NCBI GenBank assembly: GCA_947643165.1
Contig: CANRVB010000022.1
Coordinates: forward strand, 1-37,193
Origin: an uncultured Porphyromonadaceae bacterium
GTDB taxonomy: Bacteria > Bacteroidota > Bacteroidia > Bacteroidales > Muribaculaceae
Direction: 5' to 3'
DNA length: 37,193 bases
The translations under genes and the position numbers were made by a program. Position 1 is the stretch's first letter, and every line of letters starts with the position of its first letter. Below the pieces are notes generated by a model. That model saw only the letters and a list, made by a program, of their open reading frames with translations. It did no database searches and was not told the origin of the DNA. Below, piece after piece: positions 7,569 through 15,855 of this stretch.

Positions 7569-8589
7569 CGGTGATATTGATTGAGTAGTGTACAGGATTA
7601 TATACGTAAAGATAGCCGTGGATATGGTACTGCTTACCGTAGCCGTCGGCAGGACGAGCCGTAGCGGTGTATTCGGCCACACACTGAGCCATCCAGACCT
7701 CGACGGTAACGCGAACGGTGGATTGGGCCGGGACGGTGACGCGGTGGTTGACCTCGGGGACCGGCATATCGATGAGTTGTGTGACTCCCGGGGCGTAGCG
7801 GAACACGTTGCTGACAAGCTCTATGCGCATGGGATCGTAGATGGTTGATGCAAGAGCAGGCACGGGTATCGTGACAGTCGGAGCGTCGACAGAGTCGAGC
7901 GGCAGACGGGTGTTGTCGGGATAGGGATTGACTTCCACGCGTGGGTGGGTATTGTGGTAGGGGTTGACCAGTACAGTCGCAGGGGAGTCGCCGGTGTTTG
8001 ATATGCGGAAAGACTCTTCCTCGACATGGAAACCGGTGCTTACCGAAGCACCGTTGGGGTAGGCCATAGAAAAGACCTGATAGAAAGATGATGGCTGTAT
8101 GGTGAGAGGAATGTCGATCTGGCCGAAATTGTAGATGTAGGAAACGTAGGCCTCAATAGGGTAGGGCGACAGCGATTCGCGCACCTTGATCCAGGTGCCT
8201 TTTTTCTCGGCTCTGACGAGAAGGTCGAGATTCCACGAACGTGATTCGGACCAGGATGGAGCGTTGGTGAAGTCGTAGACATCGCGGTCGATGATAAGCT
8301 GGTAGGGTATCTTGCTCCGCACGCCGTCAGACTCAAAGCTGCTTATGGTGTCGACGGACCCGTCGTTGTTGGTGCGTATGAATGATGCCAGTCCCGGTCC
8401 TATTTCAGAAATCAGAGTCTCGATGGCTCCTGAGGTCGGCATAGGGATGAAAATAGAGTCGCCCGGCGCTACCACAGTAGCCTCTGGATCGGGCAATTGT
8501 TCCTCGTAGTCCGGAACAAACACCTGATCGTTACAGGAGGCGAGAATTAGGATAAGTACAAATGTGATAAGATGACAGGTATATTTCAT
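7561..8589 (-). CDS. Uncharacterised lipoprotein encoded with the PagL-like protein
   Basis: A 342-residue protein of unknown function. The ATG at 8589 is preferred over one at 8604 that would lie inside a terminator stem. The N-terminus is a lipoprotein signal: hydrophobic residues 8-16, lipobox L-A-S-C with Cys19, then Asn-Asp (not Lys/Glu-rich). The mature part is Pro/Val/Tyr-rich with alternating polar and hydrophobic residues, suggesting beta-sandwich domains; the section from about residue 190 (F-R-I-S-N-T-G-D) looks Ig-like. I recognise no catalytic motif. Its last 8 bases overlap the start of the PagL-like gene, so the two are probably translated together and may work together at the outer membrane. 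No promoter element is visible directly upstream. Confidence 0.75.
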   Translation of the reverse strand: MKYTCHLITFVLILILASCNDQVFVPDYEEQLPDPEATVVAPGDSIFIPMPTSGAIETLISEIGPGLASFIRTNNDGSVDTISSFESDGVRSKIPYQLIIDRDVYDFTNAPSWSESRSWNLDLLVRAEKKGTWIKVRESLSPYPIEAYVSYIYNFGQIDIPLTIQPSSFYQVFSMAYPNGASVSTGFHVEEESFRISNTGDSPATVLVNPYHNTHPRVEVNPYPDNTRLPLDSVDAPTVTIPVPALASTIYDPMRIELVSNVFRYAPGVTQLIDMPVPEVNHRVTVPAQSTVRVTVEVWMAQCVAEYTATARPADGYGKQYHIHGYLYVYNPVHYSINITDE

Positions 8590-8595
8590 GGAATG

Positions 8596-8638
8596 AAAAA
8601 ACATGACGGCCCGCCTGCGGTTGTGCGGCGAGCCGTCA
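8596..8638 (-). terminator. Intrinsic terminator of gpmI
   Basis: On the minus strand TGACGGC (8638-8632) and GCCGTCA (8610-8604) form a 7-bp stem, then TG and six T (8601-8596). It begins 27 bases after the gpmI stop. The T run ends only 6 bases before the ATG of the lipoprotein gene at 8589. Confidence 0.75.
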
Positions 8639-8664
8639 CATATATGTAACCGTTTGTATTACTA

Positions 8665-10179
8665 TCAGTTGATGAGCGGAGTGCCGGTCATTTCCGAGGG
8701 CTGCTCAAGACCCATAATCTTAAGGATGGTCGGGGCAACATCAGCAAGACGGCCTGGAGCTACAGTGGCATCCTTGCGCTCGGTGACGTAGATGCAAGGA
8801 ACCGGGTTGAGCGAGTGGGCGGTGTTGGGGGTGCCGTCGGGGTTGATGGCATTGTCGGCATTACCGTGGTCGGCAATGATGATAACCTCGTAGTCGGCTT
8901 CGCGGGCAGCTTCGACGGTGTCCTTGACGCATTCATCAACAGCCTTGACGGCCTTTTCGATGGCTTCGTAGACGCCGGTATGTCCGACCATGTCGCCGTT
9001 GGCGTAGTTAACCACGATGAAGTCGAATTCCTTGGAGCGTATGGCCTCGACGAGTTTGTCCTTAACCTCGTAGGCGCTCATCTCGGGCTTGAGGTCGTAG
9101 GTAGCCACTTTGGGTGATGCCACGAGGATGCGCTCTTCGCCTTCGTAGGGCTCTTCACGGCCACCGTTGAAGAAGAAAGTCACATGTGCATATTTCTCGG
9201 TCTCGGCAATGTGGAGCTGGTGCTTGTCGAGCTTAGAGAGGTATTCGCCAAGGGTGTTGCTTACGTTCTCCTTGTCGAAGATGATGTGAACGCCGGTAAA
9301 TGAAGCATCGTAGGGGGTCATGCAGTAATACTGCAGTCCGGGAATAGTGTGCATTCCGGCTTCGGGCATATCGTGCTGGGTGAGCACGGTGGTGAGTTCC
9401 TTGGCGCGGTCGTTGCGGTAGTTGAAGAAGATAACGGCATCACCGTCCTTGATAGTTCCGTCGACGTTGGCGTTGTTGATGGGCTTGATGAACTCGTCGG
9501 TAACTTCTTCGGCGTAGCTTTCGTCGATAGCTTTCACAAGATCGGTGGCCTGTTTGCCTTCGCCGTTAACGAGGAGGTCGTATGCCACCTTGACGCGCTC
9601 CCAGCGCTTGTCGCGGTCCATAGCGTAGTAGCGTCCGATGATCGATGCTATTTTGCCGGCGCTCTTGTCGCAGTGGGCCTGGAGCTCTTCGATAAAACCT
9701 TTGCCAGAACGTGGATCGGTGTCGCGGCCGTCCATGAAGCAGTGGATGTAAACTTTCTCCAGACCATACTTTGCGGCGATGTCGCAAAGGGCGAAGAGGT
9801 GGTCGAGCGAAGAGTGGACGCCACCGTTGCTGGTCAGGCCCATGAAGTGGATGGCCTTGCCAGTCTCCTTGGCATAGCCGAATGCACTCTTGATCTCAGG
9901 ATTTTCGGTGATCGATCCTTCGCGTATAGCCTTGTTGATTTTCACCAGATCCTGGTAGACAACGCGTCCGGCGCCGATGTTGAGGTGACCTACCTCTGAA
10001 TTTCCCATCTGACCGTCGGGGAGACCTACGTTCTCGCCGCTTGCCTGAAGCTGCGAATGGGGATATGTCGCCATCAGATGGTCCCAATAAGGAGTGGGAG
10101 TCTGGAAAATTACATCACCTTTGGAGTGGTTGCCTATGCCCCACCCGTCAAGAATCATTAAGAGAGCTTTCTTAGCCAT
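8665..10179 (-). CDS. gpmI: 2,3-bisphosphoglycerate-independent phosphoglycerate mutase
   Basis: A 504-residue cytosolic glycolytic enzyme that interconverts 3- and 2-phosphoglycerate using Mn2+. The start at 10179 gives the standard [15 protein letters not shown]-terminus; the longer in-frame start at 10239 runs back through the promoter. Visible motifs are Asp11 (metal), G-N-S61[11 protein letters not shown] with the phosphoserine nucleophile, [36 protein letters not shown] and A-D-H-G-N-A-D. Length and motif order are normal. It shares the alkaline-phosphatase superfamily fold with the gene at 3673 but they are otherwise unrelated. It lies downstream of the barrel-protein gene in the same direction, but has its own -7 element and a terminator. 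Confidence 0.98.
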   Translation of the reverse strand: MAKKALLMILDGWGIGNHSKGDVIFQTPTPYWDHLMATYPHSQLQASGENVGLPDGQMGNSEVGHLNIGAGRVVYQDLVKINKAIREGSITENPEIKSAFGYAKETGKAIHFMGLTSNGGVHSSLDHLFALCDIAAKYGLEKVYIHCFMDGRDTDPRSGKGFIEELQAHCDKSAGKIASIIGRYYAMDRDKRWERVKVAYDLLVNGEGKQATDLVKAIDESYAEEVTDEFIKPINNANVDGTIKDGDAVIFFNYRNDRAKELTTVLTQHDMPEAGMHTIPGLQYYCMTPYDASFTGVHIIFDKENVSNTLGEYLSKLDKHQLHIAETEKYAHVTFFFNGGREEPYEGEERILVASPKVATYDLKPEMSAYEVKDKLVEAIRSKEFDFIVVNYANGDMVGHTGVYEAIEKAVKAVDECVKDTVEAAREADYEVIIIADHGNADNAINPDGTPNTAHSLNPVPCIYVTERKDATVAPGRLADVAPTILKIMGLEQPSEMTGTPLIN

Positions 10180-10236
10180 TTGAGTTATTTTGTGATTTTT
10201 GATGTCAGTTAGATTCGACAGTATATAATACGCTTG

Positions 10237-10244
10237 CAAAGTTA
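10237..10244 (-). promoter_or_regulatory. Candidate -7 element for gpmI
   Basis: TAACTTTG on the minus strand, 57 bases upstream of the gpmI ATG. I see no clear TTTG at the expected distance, so this is a partial match. Confidence 0.45.
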
Positions 10245-10267
10245 CTCATTTCGCACGATTAATCCTA

Positions 10268-13258
10268 TCAATTTCGTTGTGATTTGGGCTTCATGTCGAA
10301 TCGGTACGCACATGAGAGCATCACGTAGCGAGGAAGTGAGTTCTGCCATATTTCCTGACGACCCTGAGCGTTGACAACAGTCCGGATCTGTTTGACCGAC
10401 TGGAGAATGTCGGTGGCGGTTAGTTTCAGGGTCATGGATCCTTTCATGAGGCTCTTTGTGAGGGTGGCGTTCCACAGCCACTCGTCGGTATTCATGGAGG
10501 CGTCATCAAATCCGCGCCGCATGGTGAGAGTGAGGCGCGATATGAGCTCGAAACCGGCCGGGAGCTTAAGCGAGCCGCCAAGCGACGGGTTATAGTTCCA
10601 ATATGTCCGGTTGACATCGGCGGTGCGCTGTCCGGCCTGATGTGTACCAGTGGCACTGAAACCGGCCGTTATGATTGATCCGGATCTGAATTTGTATTCG
10701 CCCGATAGGATCGGTGTGATTATGATGTTGAGCACGGAGTTGCGCTCGGGGTCGGTTTCAAGGGTAAGATAGTCTACCGAATTAGTGAGATTGCCTCTCA
10801 GCGATGCTGAGAAACTCCATTCCTGGCGGGTGCCTAAAGAACGGTTGTAATTTACGTTGGAGTTAAGATTCCAGTTGCCTGAAATGTTGGCAGGACGATA
10901 GGTTGTTACTCCGGTCATGGGGTTGTAGGTCATGGTATTCGCGATTGAATTGCGTGTGACGTCCCATCCTACCGATGCGTTGAGATTAGTATAACGCGAG
11001 CCGAGAGTGTAACGGTAGAAACCGAGATTGATGCTGTGAGTCAGACTGTTGGCAAGCGCACCGTCGGCCGGTATATATACATGGAGGGGCGAATTGACGC
11101 TGGCGCGGTCGGCAAGGTAGTAATTGAGGTCGGGAGCAGAGTGGCGCAGCGAATAGTCGAAGCTGAATATGATCTGCCGTTGCTTGTTGGCGGACTGGAT
11201 GAATGTGTATATGCGGGGCTGTAGGAAATCGGAGTTGCGGGTGAGCAGCTGTCTTGTGACGTCAGGCTTGCTGTAGTCAAGACGGTCATGGCGGTGGGAG
11301 TATTCGATGGTGGCCATGACGCTGAACGACAGGTTAATGCCTGAGTCGGACGGGGCTGTGGGCTCATGCTGGAAATCAACGGCACCTCTCACGTTGAGGG
11401 TATTGTTGGCTGTGGCTGAATAGAATGTGTTGGCGAGATCGGCGACAGCGGCCTCAGGACATGTGAGTGACGGCGCTACGGCGAGCGGCGGTATGGAGTC
11501 GGTGGAGAACATACCGGTGTTTCCGGTTGCATCGGAGTGGGCTATGTAGACCAGGCTCTGGAAATTGAGTGTGTTGGTTTTACGTTCGCCGAAGTGCCTG
11601 TTGCTGCGGTTGTAAGATACCTGTGAAGAAATGCTGCGGGAGGTATTTCTTACCTTCGAGAACCGATCGGTTTTTTCGGGAATGGCAGACGATGTGTTTG
11701 CCTGTCCGAAATTCTGATCGAATATGGCGCGTGAGTCGTAGTTGTTGGCTACGTAATAGCCGGAGGCCAACATATTTATACGCCCTTTCCATGACTTGGG
11801 ACTGAAAGTGGCGTTGGCGTAAACAGAAGCGTTGAGGTTTTCGGGATCGGAAACCGACATGTTGAGCATTCGTGTAAGCAGATTGCGTGTGTACGCCTGT
11901 GAAGCGAGAGCCGGGTTGACAGTGAACAGTGAATCGAGCGCTTGAGCACGATAGCTTTCATTTGGCAATGCATTGAATGTGGCCGAACGCGACATGGTAG
12001 AGATGTCCTGGCGTTGCCAGTCGACCGATGGAGAGATGTACAGATAGAGATTTTCTGCTGAGATGTTCAGCATGTGGTTGGTGGTGAGATGGTTCGCACG
12101 TGTGGTGCTTGTTGAGGCGTTGCGGCGGTACAGATTTTTGTCCGGGTAGAAGTCGGTGGCCGAGGTGACAGTACGGGTGTCCTTGTCTTCATGTGTCAGT
12201 GTGAGGTTGCCTTCGAGCCTTACCTTGTCCGAATTGTTGTAGCTGTAGTCTATTCCTCCCATTTTCATGTTCAGAAGCCCGTTCTGCAGCCATCCTCCGC
12301 TCCATTCGCCTGAGGTGTTGGCGTTGTTGGTATTGCCGATATTGTTGAGATTGAAAAATCCGGCTATGCGCAGCCGATCGGTGTAGCCCAATAGAAAAGC
12401 ACGCCCGAGATACCGGTCGCGAGTACCGTAGCCGGCTTCGGCATTTGCCATCCATCCCGTCATATACTCCTTCTTAAGCTGGACGTCGAGCACAAGGTTT
12501 TTGCTTAGTTCATCGTCGGACAATCTGGCTTTGGCGTGGGTGAGATACTCATCATCCGCCGACTTGTCGTAGATCTTGAGGTTTTTGACGGTGTAAGATG
12601 GCAGATTCTGCAGAGCAACCTTAGGGTTGCCCTTGAAGAAATCTTTACCGTTGACGAGCAGTTCGTTGATCTTTCGTCCATTATAGGTTATCACTCCTTC
12701 CGGCGACAGAACAGCCCCAGGCAGCTGACGCACAAGTTCCTCAAGCATTGAGCCTTCGGCAAGATTGAATGCGCCGGCGTCGAATACGACCGTATCACCT
12801 TTCATCACCATCTTTATTCGTGTGGCCGTGACTGTTACCTCATCGAGCTCACGGAAACGTTCTTTCTTGAGCTGCAGGGTGTTGAGATAAATGAGATCCT
12901 GACTACGGGAGGCCACCTTAAAGTTGCGCACCAAGGGCTCGAACCTTTCCTTGTCAATTATAAGCGTGTAGTCGGAGCCTACATTCGCGTTGAACAGGAA
13001 CCGCAACTCATTGCCGGTGAGCATGGTGCTGTCGGCATGAGCTGAAAGAAGCCGGAAACTCACATTGACAGAGTCGCCCTGCGATAAGCTGATGTTTGCC
13101 GAGTCGACCGAATTGTACTCTTCATCATAGATATATCCCCTTACCATGACTTTCTGCTCCTTGGAATCTTGTTTTCCATTGTTGACAGATGCGGAAGTGG
13201 TGAATGCGCATACACTCATTAGCAGCGAGACTATTGAGCAAAACAGCAAGCGAGTCAT
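10268..13258 (-). CDS. TonB-receptor-like outer-membrane beta-barrel protein (PF14905 type)
   Basis: A 996-residue outer-membrane protein. Residues 1-24 are a signal peptide. Residues about 38-115 form a carboxypeptidase-regulatory-like beta domain (V-R-G-Y-I-Y-D-E-E-Y). A plug-like domain follows at about 135-235: L-D-E-V-T-V-T-A-T, G-D-T-V-V-F-D-A, L-E-E-L-V-R-Q-L-P-G-A and the N-G-R-K-I-N-E-L-L-V-N-G-K-D-F-F block. The rest is a long beta-barrel. This pattern belongs to the Bacteroidota barrel family related to TonB-dependent transporters. I see no SusD partner on either side, so a polysaccharide role is not supported, and the substrate is unknown. It sits alone between dnaG and gpmI; no promoter matching the consensus was found just upstream. 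Confidence 0.85.
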   Translation of the reverse strand: MTRLLFCSIVSLLMSVCAFTTSASVNNGKQDSKEQKVMVRGYIYDEEYNSVDSANISLSQGDSVNVSFRLLSAHADSTMLTGNELRFLFNANVGSDYTLIIDKERFEPLVRNFKVASRSQDLIYLNTLQLKKERFRELDEVTVTATRIKMVMKGDTVVFDAGAFNLAEGSMLEELVRQLPGAVLSPEGVITYNGRKINELLVNGKDFFKGNPKVALQNLPSYTVKNLKIYDKSADDEYLTHAKARLSDDELSKNLVLDVQLKKEYMTGWMANAEAGYGTRDRYLGRAFLLGYTDRLRIAGFFNLNNIGNTNNANTSGEWSGGWLQNGLLNMKMGGIDYSYNNSDKVRLEGNLTLTHEDKDTRTVTSATDFYPDKNLYRRNASTSTTRANHLTTNHMLNISAENLYLYISPSVDWQRQDISTMSRSATFNALPNESYRAQALDSLFTVNPALASQAYTRNLLTRMLNMSVSDPENLNASVYANATFSPKSWKGRINMLASGYYVANNYDSRAIFDQNFGQANTSSAIPEKTDRFSKVRNTSRSISSQVSYNRSNRHFGERKTNTLNFQSLVYIAHSDATGNTGMFSTDSIPPLAVAPSLTCPEAAVADLANTFYSATANNTLNVRGAVDFQHEPTAPSDSGINLSFSVMATIEYSHRHDRLDYSKPDVTRQLLTRNSDFLQPRIYTFIQSANKQRQIIFSFDYSLRHSAPDLNYYLADRASVNSPLHVYIPADGALANSLTHSINLGFYRYTLGSRYTNLNASVGWDVTRNSIANTMTYNPMTGVTTYRPANISGNWNLNSNVNYNRSLGTRQEWSFSASLRGNLTNSVDYLTLETDPERNSVLNIIITPILSGEYKFRSGSIITAGFSATGTHQAGQRTADVNRTYWNYNPSLGGSLKLPAGFELISRLTLTMRRGFDDASMNTDEWLWNATLTKSLMKGSMTLKLTATDILQSVKQIRTVVNAQGRQEIWQNSLPRYVMLSCAYRFDMKPKSQRN

Positions 13259-13349
13259 GATGATGGTGATGATCGGTTGATTATGTGAAAAAGATTGCGT
13301 TATACAACCAACTACGGTCGATAGCGCCCATCTGTTACAAATGATGAAG

Positions 13350-13385
13350 AAAAAGACTATCGCATCATTATGATTTAACGATAGT
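13350..13385 (-). terminator. Intrinsic terminator of dnaG
   Basis: On the minus strand ACTATCG (13385-13379) and CGATAGT (13362-13356) form a 7-bp stem, with an inner ATCAT-A-ATGAT stem, followed by CTTTTT. It begins 17 bases after the dnaG stop. Confidence 0.75.
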
Positions 13386-13402
13386 GGGGGAGAAGGGTGG
13401 CC

Positions 13403-15631
13403 CTACTTTTTGGGTGACAATATCCGTTCGCCCAAAAATCTGGCAAGTTCCATCTTGATAGCGTTGAGTTCCTGCATCTGGCGCATCACGTCGATGATGG
13501 CGTCAGAGTCGTTCTGTTGTTGTGCGTCGAGGAGAGCCTTGCGTTGGCGGTGCAGTCGTAATTCTACTGTGGCATACTTGAGGTCGGCGATGGCGCGTGG
13601 CACAAGTACTGGCAATCGTTCGCGTTCGGTCTCGACGTGCGAGAACTTGGTGTGTATCTTGCTGAGCTGATGCTTCTCGCTTACAAGTTCTGTTGTGACA
13701 CGTCGTATATTGTCGTCAGGATCGCTTATGAGAATGCGTTCGATATAGTTGCAGGCATATTCGTCAATGGCGCGAGCACTGTCGGTGGCAATCTGTTGAT
13801 GCAGCGCATCCTCGGCCCGCTTTATTGATGACATATCTATGGCCGACCGGGTGATCTGTTCAATTCCAAGTCTGAACGCTTCCGCATCATCGGCCTGCTG
13901 ACGGGCCATTCTGCCATCGCGGTCTTCATCCCAACGGGTGCGCAGCAGGTTCAAAGCCGCGTCATATGCCGAGGCAAGAGCTAAATTGGTTATCCTGATG
14001 TCGTCTTCGGCCAGCATTGCGTCGATATAATCGAGAACAGTCACCGGAATGGTATTTCCATCTGACGTTTCTGTGTCGGCCAAAGTTGCAGCTCCATATT
14101 TGAGCGCGTACCTCATCAGTTCGTGCTCGGCTTGAAGTAGAAAATGCCGGTTCTCGCGTTCCTCTTCGGAGAGAGGGCGTGTTTTCAGGGGTGGGGCCGG
14201 TTGCTGTGTGGTTGGCGCAGGAGTTACTGCTTGACCGGATAAGTTGTCCGCGGCTGGTGCCGGTGAGGCAATGGATTGTGCCGCACGTGCACGGCCGGCA
14301 TCTTCTGCCGCCCTATGTGCGCGTTCAGCCCGCTCTTTGGCTACCTGAAGTGTCAATACGCTCTCCTCAATCGCCATCATGCGGCTGCACTCGCCTATGT
14401 AGACAGTACGCGTTATCTCGTCAGGTATGAGGGCTATTGTCCGTACTATCTCGCTTATGACTTTGGATCGACGCAGGGGATCGTCACCGGCATCTTTCAG
14501 GAGAATGTCGGTCATGAACCGAATGAAATCAGTCTCGTGTTCCTTGAAGTAAGCCGCTACTTCCGATGAACTGTGATGCTGAGAGAAGCTGTCGGGATCT
14601 TCGCCTTCAGGTAGCAGAAGCACCTTTATGTTCAGGCCTTCCGATAACAGCATTCCTATGCCACGCAGCGAAGCTTTAATGCCCGCGGCGTCCGAATCAT
14701 AGACCAGTGTCACATTTTCGGTGAAACGGTGTATGAGCCGGATCTGGCCTTCGGTGAGTGCTGTGCCCGATGATGCCACTACATTCTCTATGCCGCTCTG
14801 ATGAAGGGAGATCACATCCATATAGCCTTCAACAAGATAGCATCTGTCGGCAGCAGCTATAGCACGCTTGGCCTGAAAAAGTCCGTAGAGTTCACGGCTC
14901 TTGCTGTATATCACACTTTCCGGAGAGTTGACATACTTGGCTATCTCCTTGTCCTTGCGCAATGTGCGGCCTCCGAATGCTACTATCTTTCCGGAGACAG
15001 AGAATATAGGATAGATTACTCGGCCTCTGAAACGGTCGCGGAGTTCACCGTGCTCGCGTGTATAGCATAATCCTGCCTTGACGAGATAGTCAGGCGAATA
15101 GCCTTTGGCAACCGCTTCCTTTGCCAGGGCGTCTCTTGATTCCGGTGAATATCCGAGTTTGAAGCGCTCGATCATGGTATCGCTGATGCCACGTTCGCGG
15201 AAATATGCAAGTCCGATATTGCGTCCGTCGGGAGTGGAGTTGAGCGAATTACGGAAGAACTCAAGCGCAAATTCATTAACAGCGAGCATGCTCTCGCGCT
15301 CACCTTCCGCTTTGCGCTCTTCTTCGGTCATTTCCCGTTCCTTAACTTCGATACCATACTTTTTGGCCAGATACATGAGTGCCTCATAGTATGACATCTG
15401 CTCATGAAGCATGATGAAGTTTACAGGACTTCCACCCTGGCCGCAGCTGAAGCATTTGCAGATATTTTTTGATTTGCTGACCGAAAACGATGGCGTGCGC
15501 TCATTGTGGAACGGGCACAATCCTATATAGCCTGAACCACGGCGTTTCAGGCTTACGAAATCGCTCACGACATCTACAATATCGGCTGTGTCGAGAATGC
15601 GCTGTACAGTTGGCTGGTCAATGCGTCTCAT
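13403..15631 (-). CDS. dnaG: DNA primase
   Basis: A 742-residue primase that makes RNA primers at the replication fork with the replicative helicase. The ATG at 15631 (M-R-R-I-D-Q-P-T-V) is preferred; an in-frame TTG lies 12 bases further up. The N-terminal CHC2 zinc-binding motif is intact: C39-P-F-H42, then C60-F-S-C63. The catalytic core includes F-R-G-R-V-I-Y-P-I and G-G-R-T-L, and the TOPRIM part has V-E-G-Y-M-D (Glu plus the metal-binding Asp) with Y-D-S-D-A-A-G. An Ala/Pro-rich linker near residue 450-480 joins the core to a C-terminal helicase-binding region. The length is larger than E. coli DnaG (581) but usual in Bacteroidota. It is not next to rpoD or rpsU here. It has its own promoter and terminator. 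Confidence 0.97.
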   Translation of the reverse strand: MRRIDQPTVQRILDTADIVDVVSDFVSLKRRGSGYIGLCPFHNERTPSFSVSKSKNICKCFSCGQGGSPVNFIMLHEQMSYYEALMYLAKKYGIEVKEREMTEEERKAEGERESMLAVNEFALEFFRNSLNSTPDGRNIGLAYFRERGISDTMIERFKLGYSPESRDALAKEAVAKGYSPDYLVKAGLCYTREHGELRDRFRGRVIYPIFSVSGKIVAFGGRTLRKDKEIAKYVNSPESVIYSKSRELYGLFQAKRAIAAADRCYLVEGYMDVISLHQSGIENVVASSGTALTEGQIRLIHRFTENVTLVYDSDAAGIKASLRGIGMLLSEGLNIKVLLLPEGEDPDSFSQHHSSSEVAAYFKEHETDFIRFMTDILLKDAGDDPLRRSKVISEIVRTIALIPDEITRTVYIGECSRMMAIEESVLTLQVAKERAERAHRAAEDAGRARAAQSIASPAPAADNLSGQAVTPAPTTQQPAPPLKTRPLSEEERENRHFLLQAEHELMRYALKYGAATLADTETSDGNTIPVTVLDYIDAMLAEDDIRITNLALASAYDAALNLLRTRWDEDRDGRMARQQADDAEAFRLGIEQITRSAIDMSSIKRAEDALHQQIATDSARAIDEYACNYIERILISDPDDNIRRVTTELVSEKHQLSKIHTKFSHVETERERLPVLVPRAIADLKYATVELRLHRQRKALLDAQQQNDSDAIIDVMRQMQELNAIKMELARFLGERILSPKK

Positions 15632-15640
15632 CTGTGTGTG

Positions 15641-15672
15641 CAAAGTTACGATAAGTAGAGAGTAGTGCCAAA
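15641..15672 (-). promoter_or_regulatory. Promoter of dnaG, almost touching the start codon
   Basis: On the minus strand TTTG (15672-15669), 20 bases, TAACTTTG (15648-15641). Only 9 bases separate the -7 element from the ATG at 15631, so the mRNA would have almost no leader. Confidence 0.7.
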
Positions 15673-15811
15673 TTTATTTGTGCGTTACCGAGTGGGAGTC
15701 ACATAGAGCCAGAGGTGGAAATTATCCGATATTCATAATAATATCTTGTTAAAAATTGACAAGTAATATTGTTTGACAAGAATCAATAGTGAGTGTAGCA
15801 CACAAATTCCT

Positions 15812-15819
15812 TAAATTTG
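15812..15819 (+). promoter_or_regulatory. Candidate -7 element for the beta-helix gene
   Basis: TAAATTTG, 36 bases before the ATG at 15856. The nearest clear TTTG upstream (15772-15775) is too far away, so only half of the promoter is supported. Confidence 0.4.
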
Positions 15820-15855
15820 TACATATTGTTAAAATCTGCATATAATGTGTTCATT

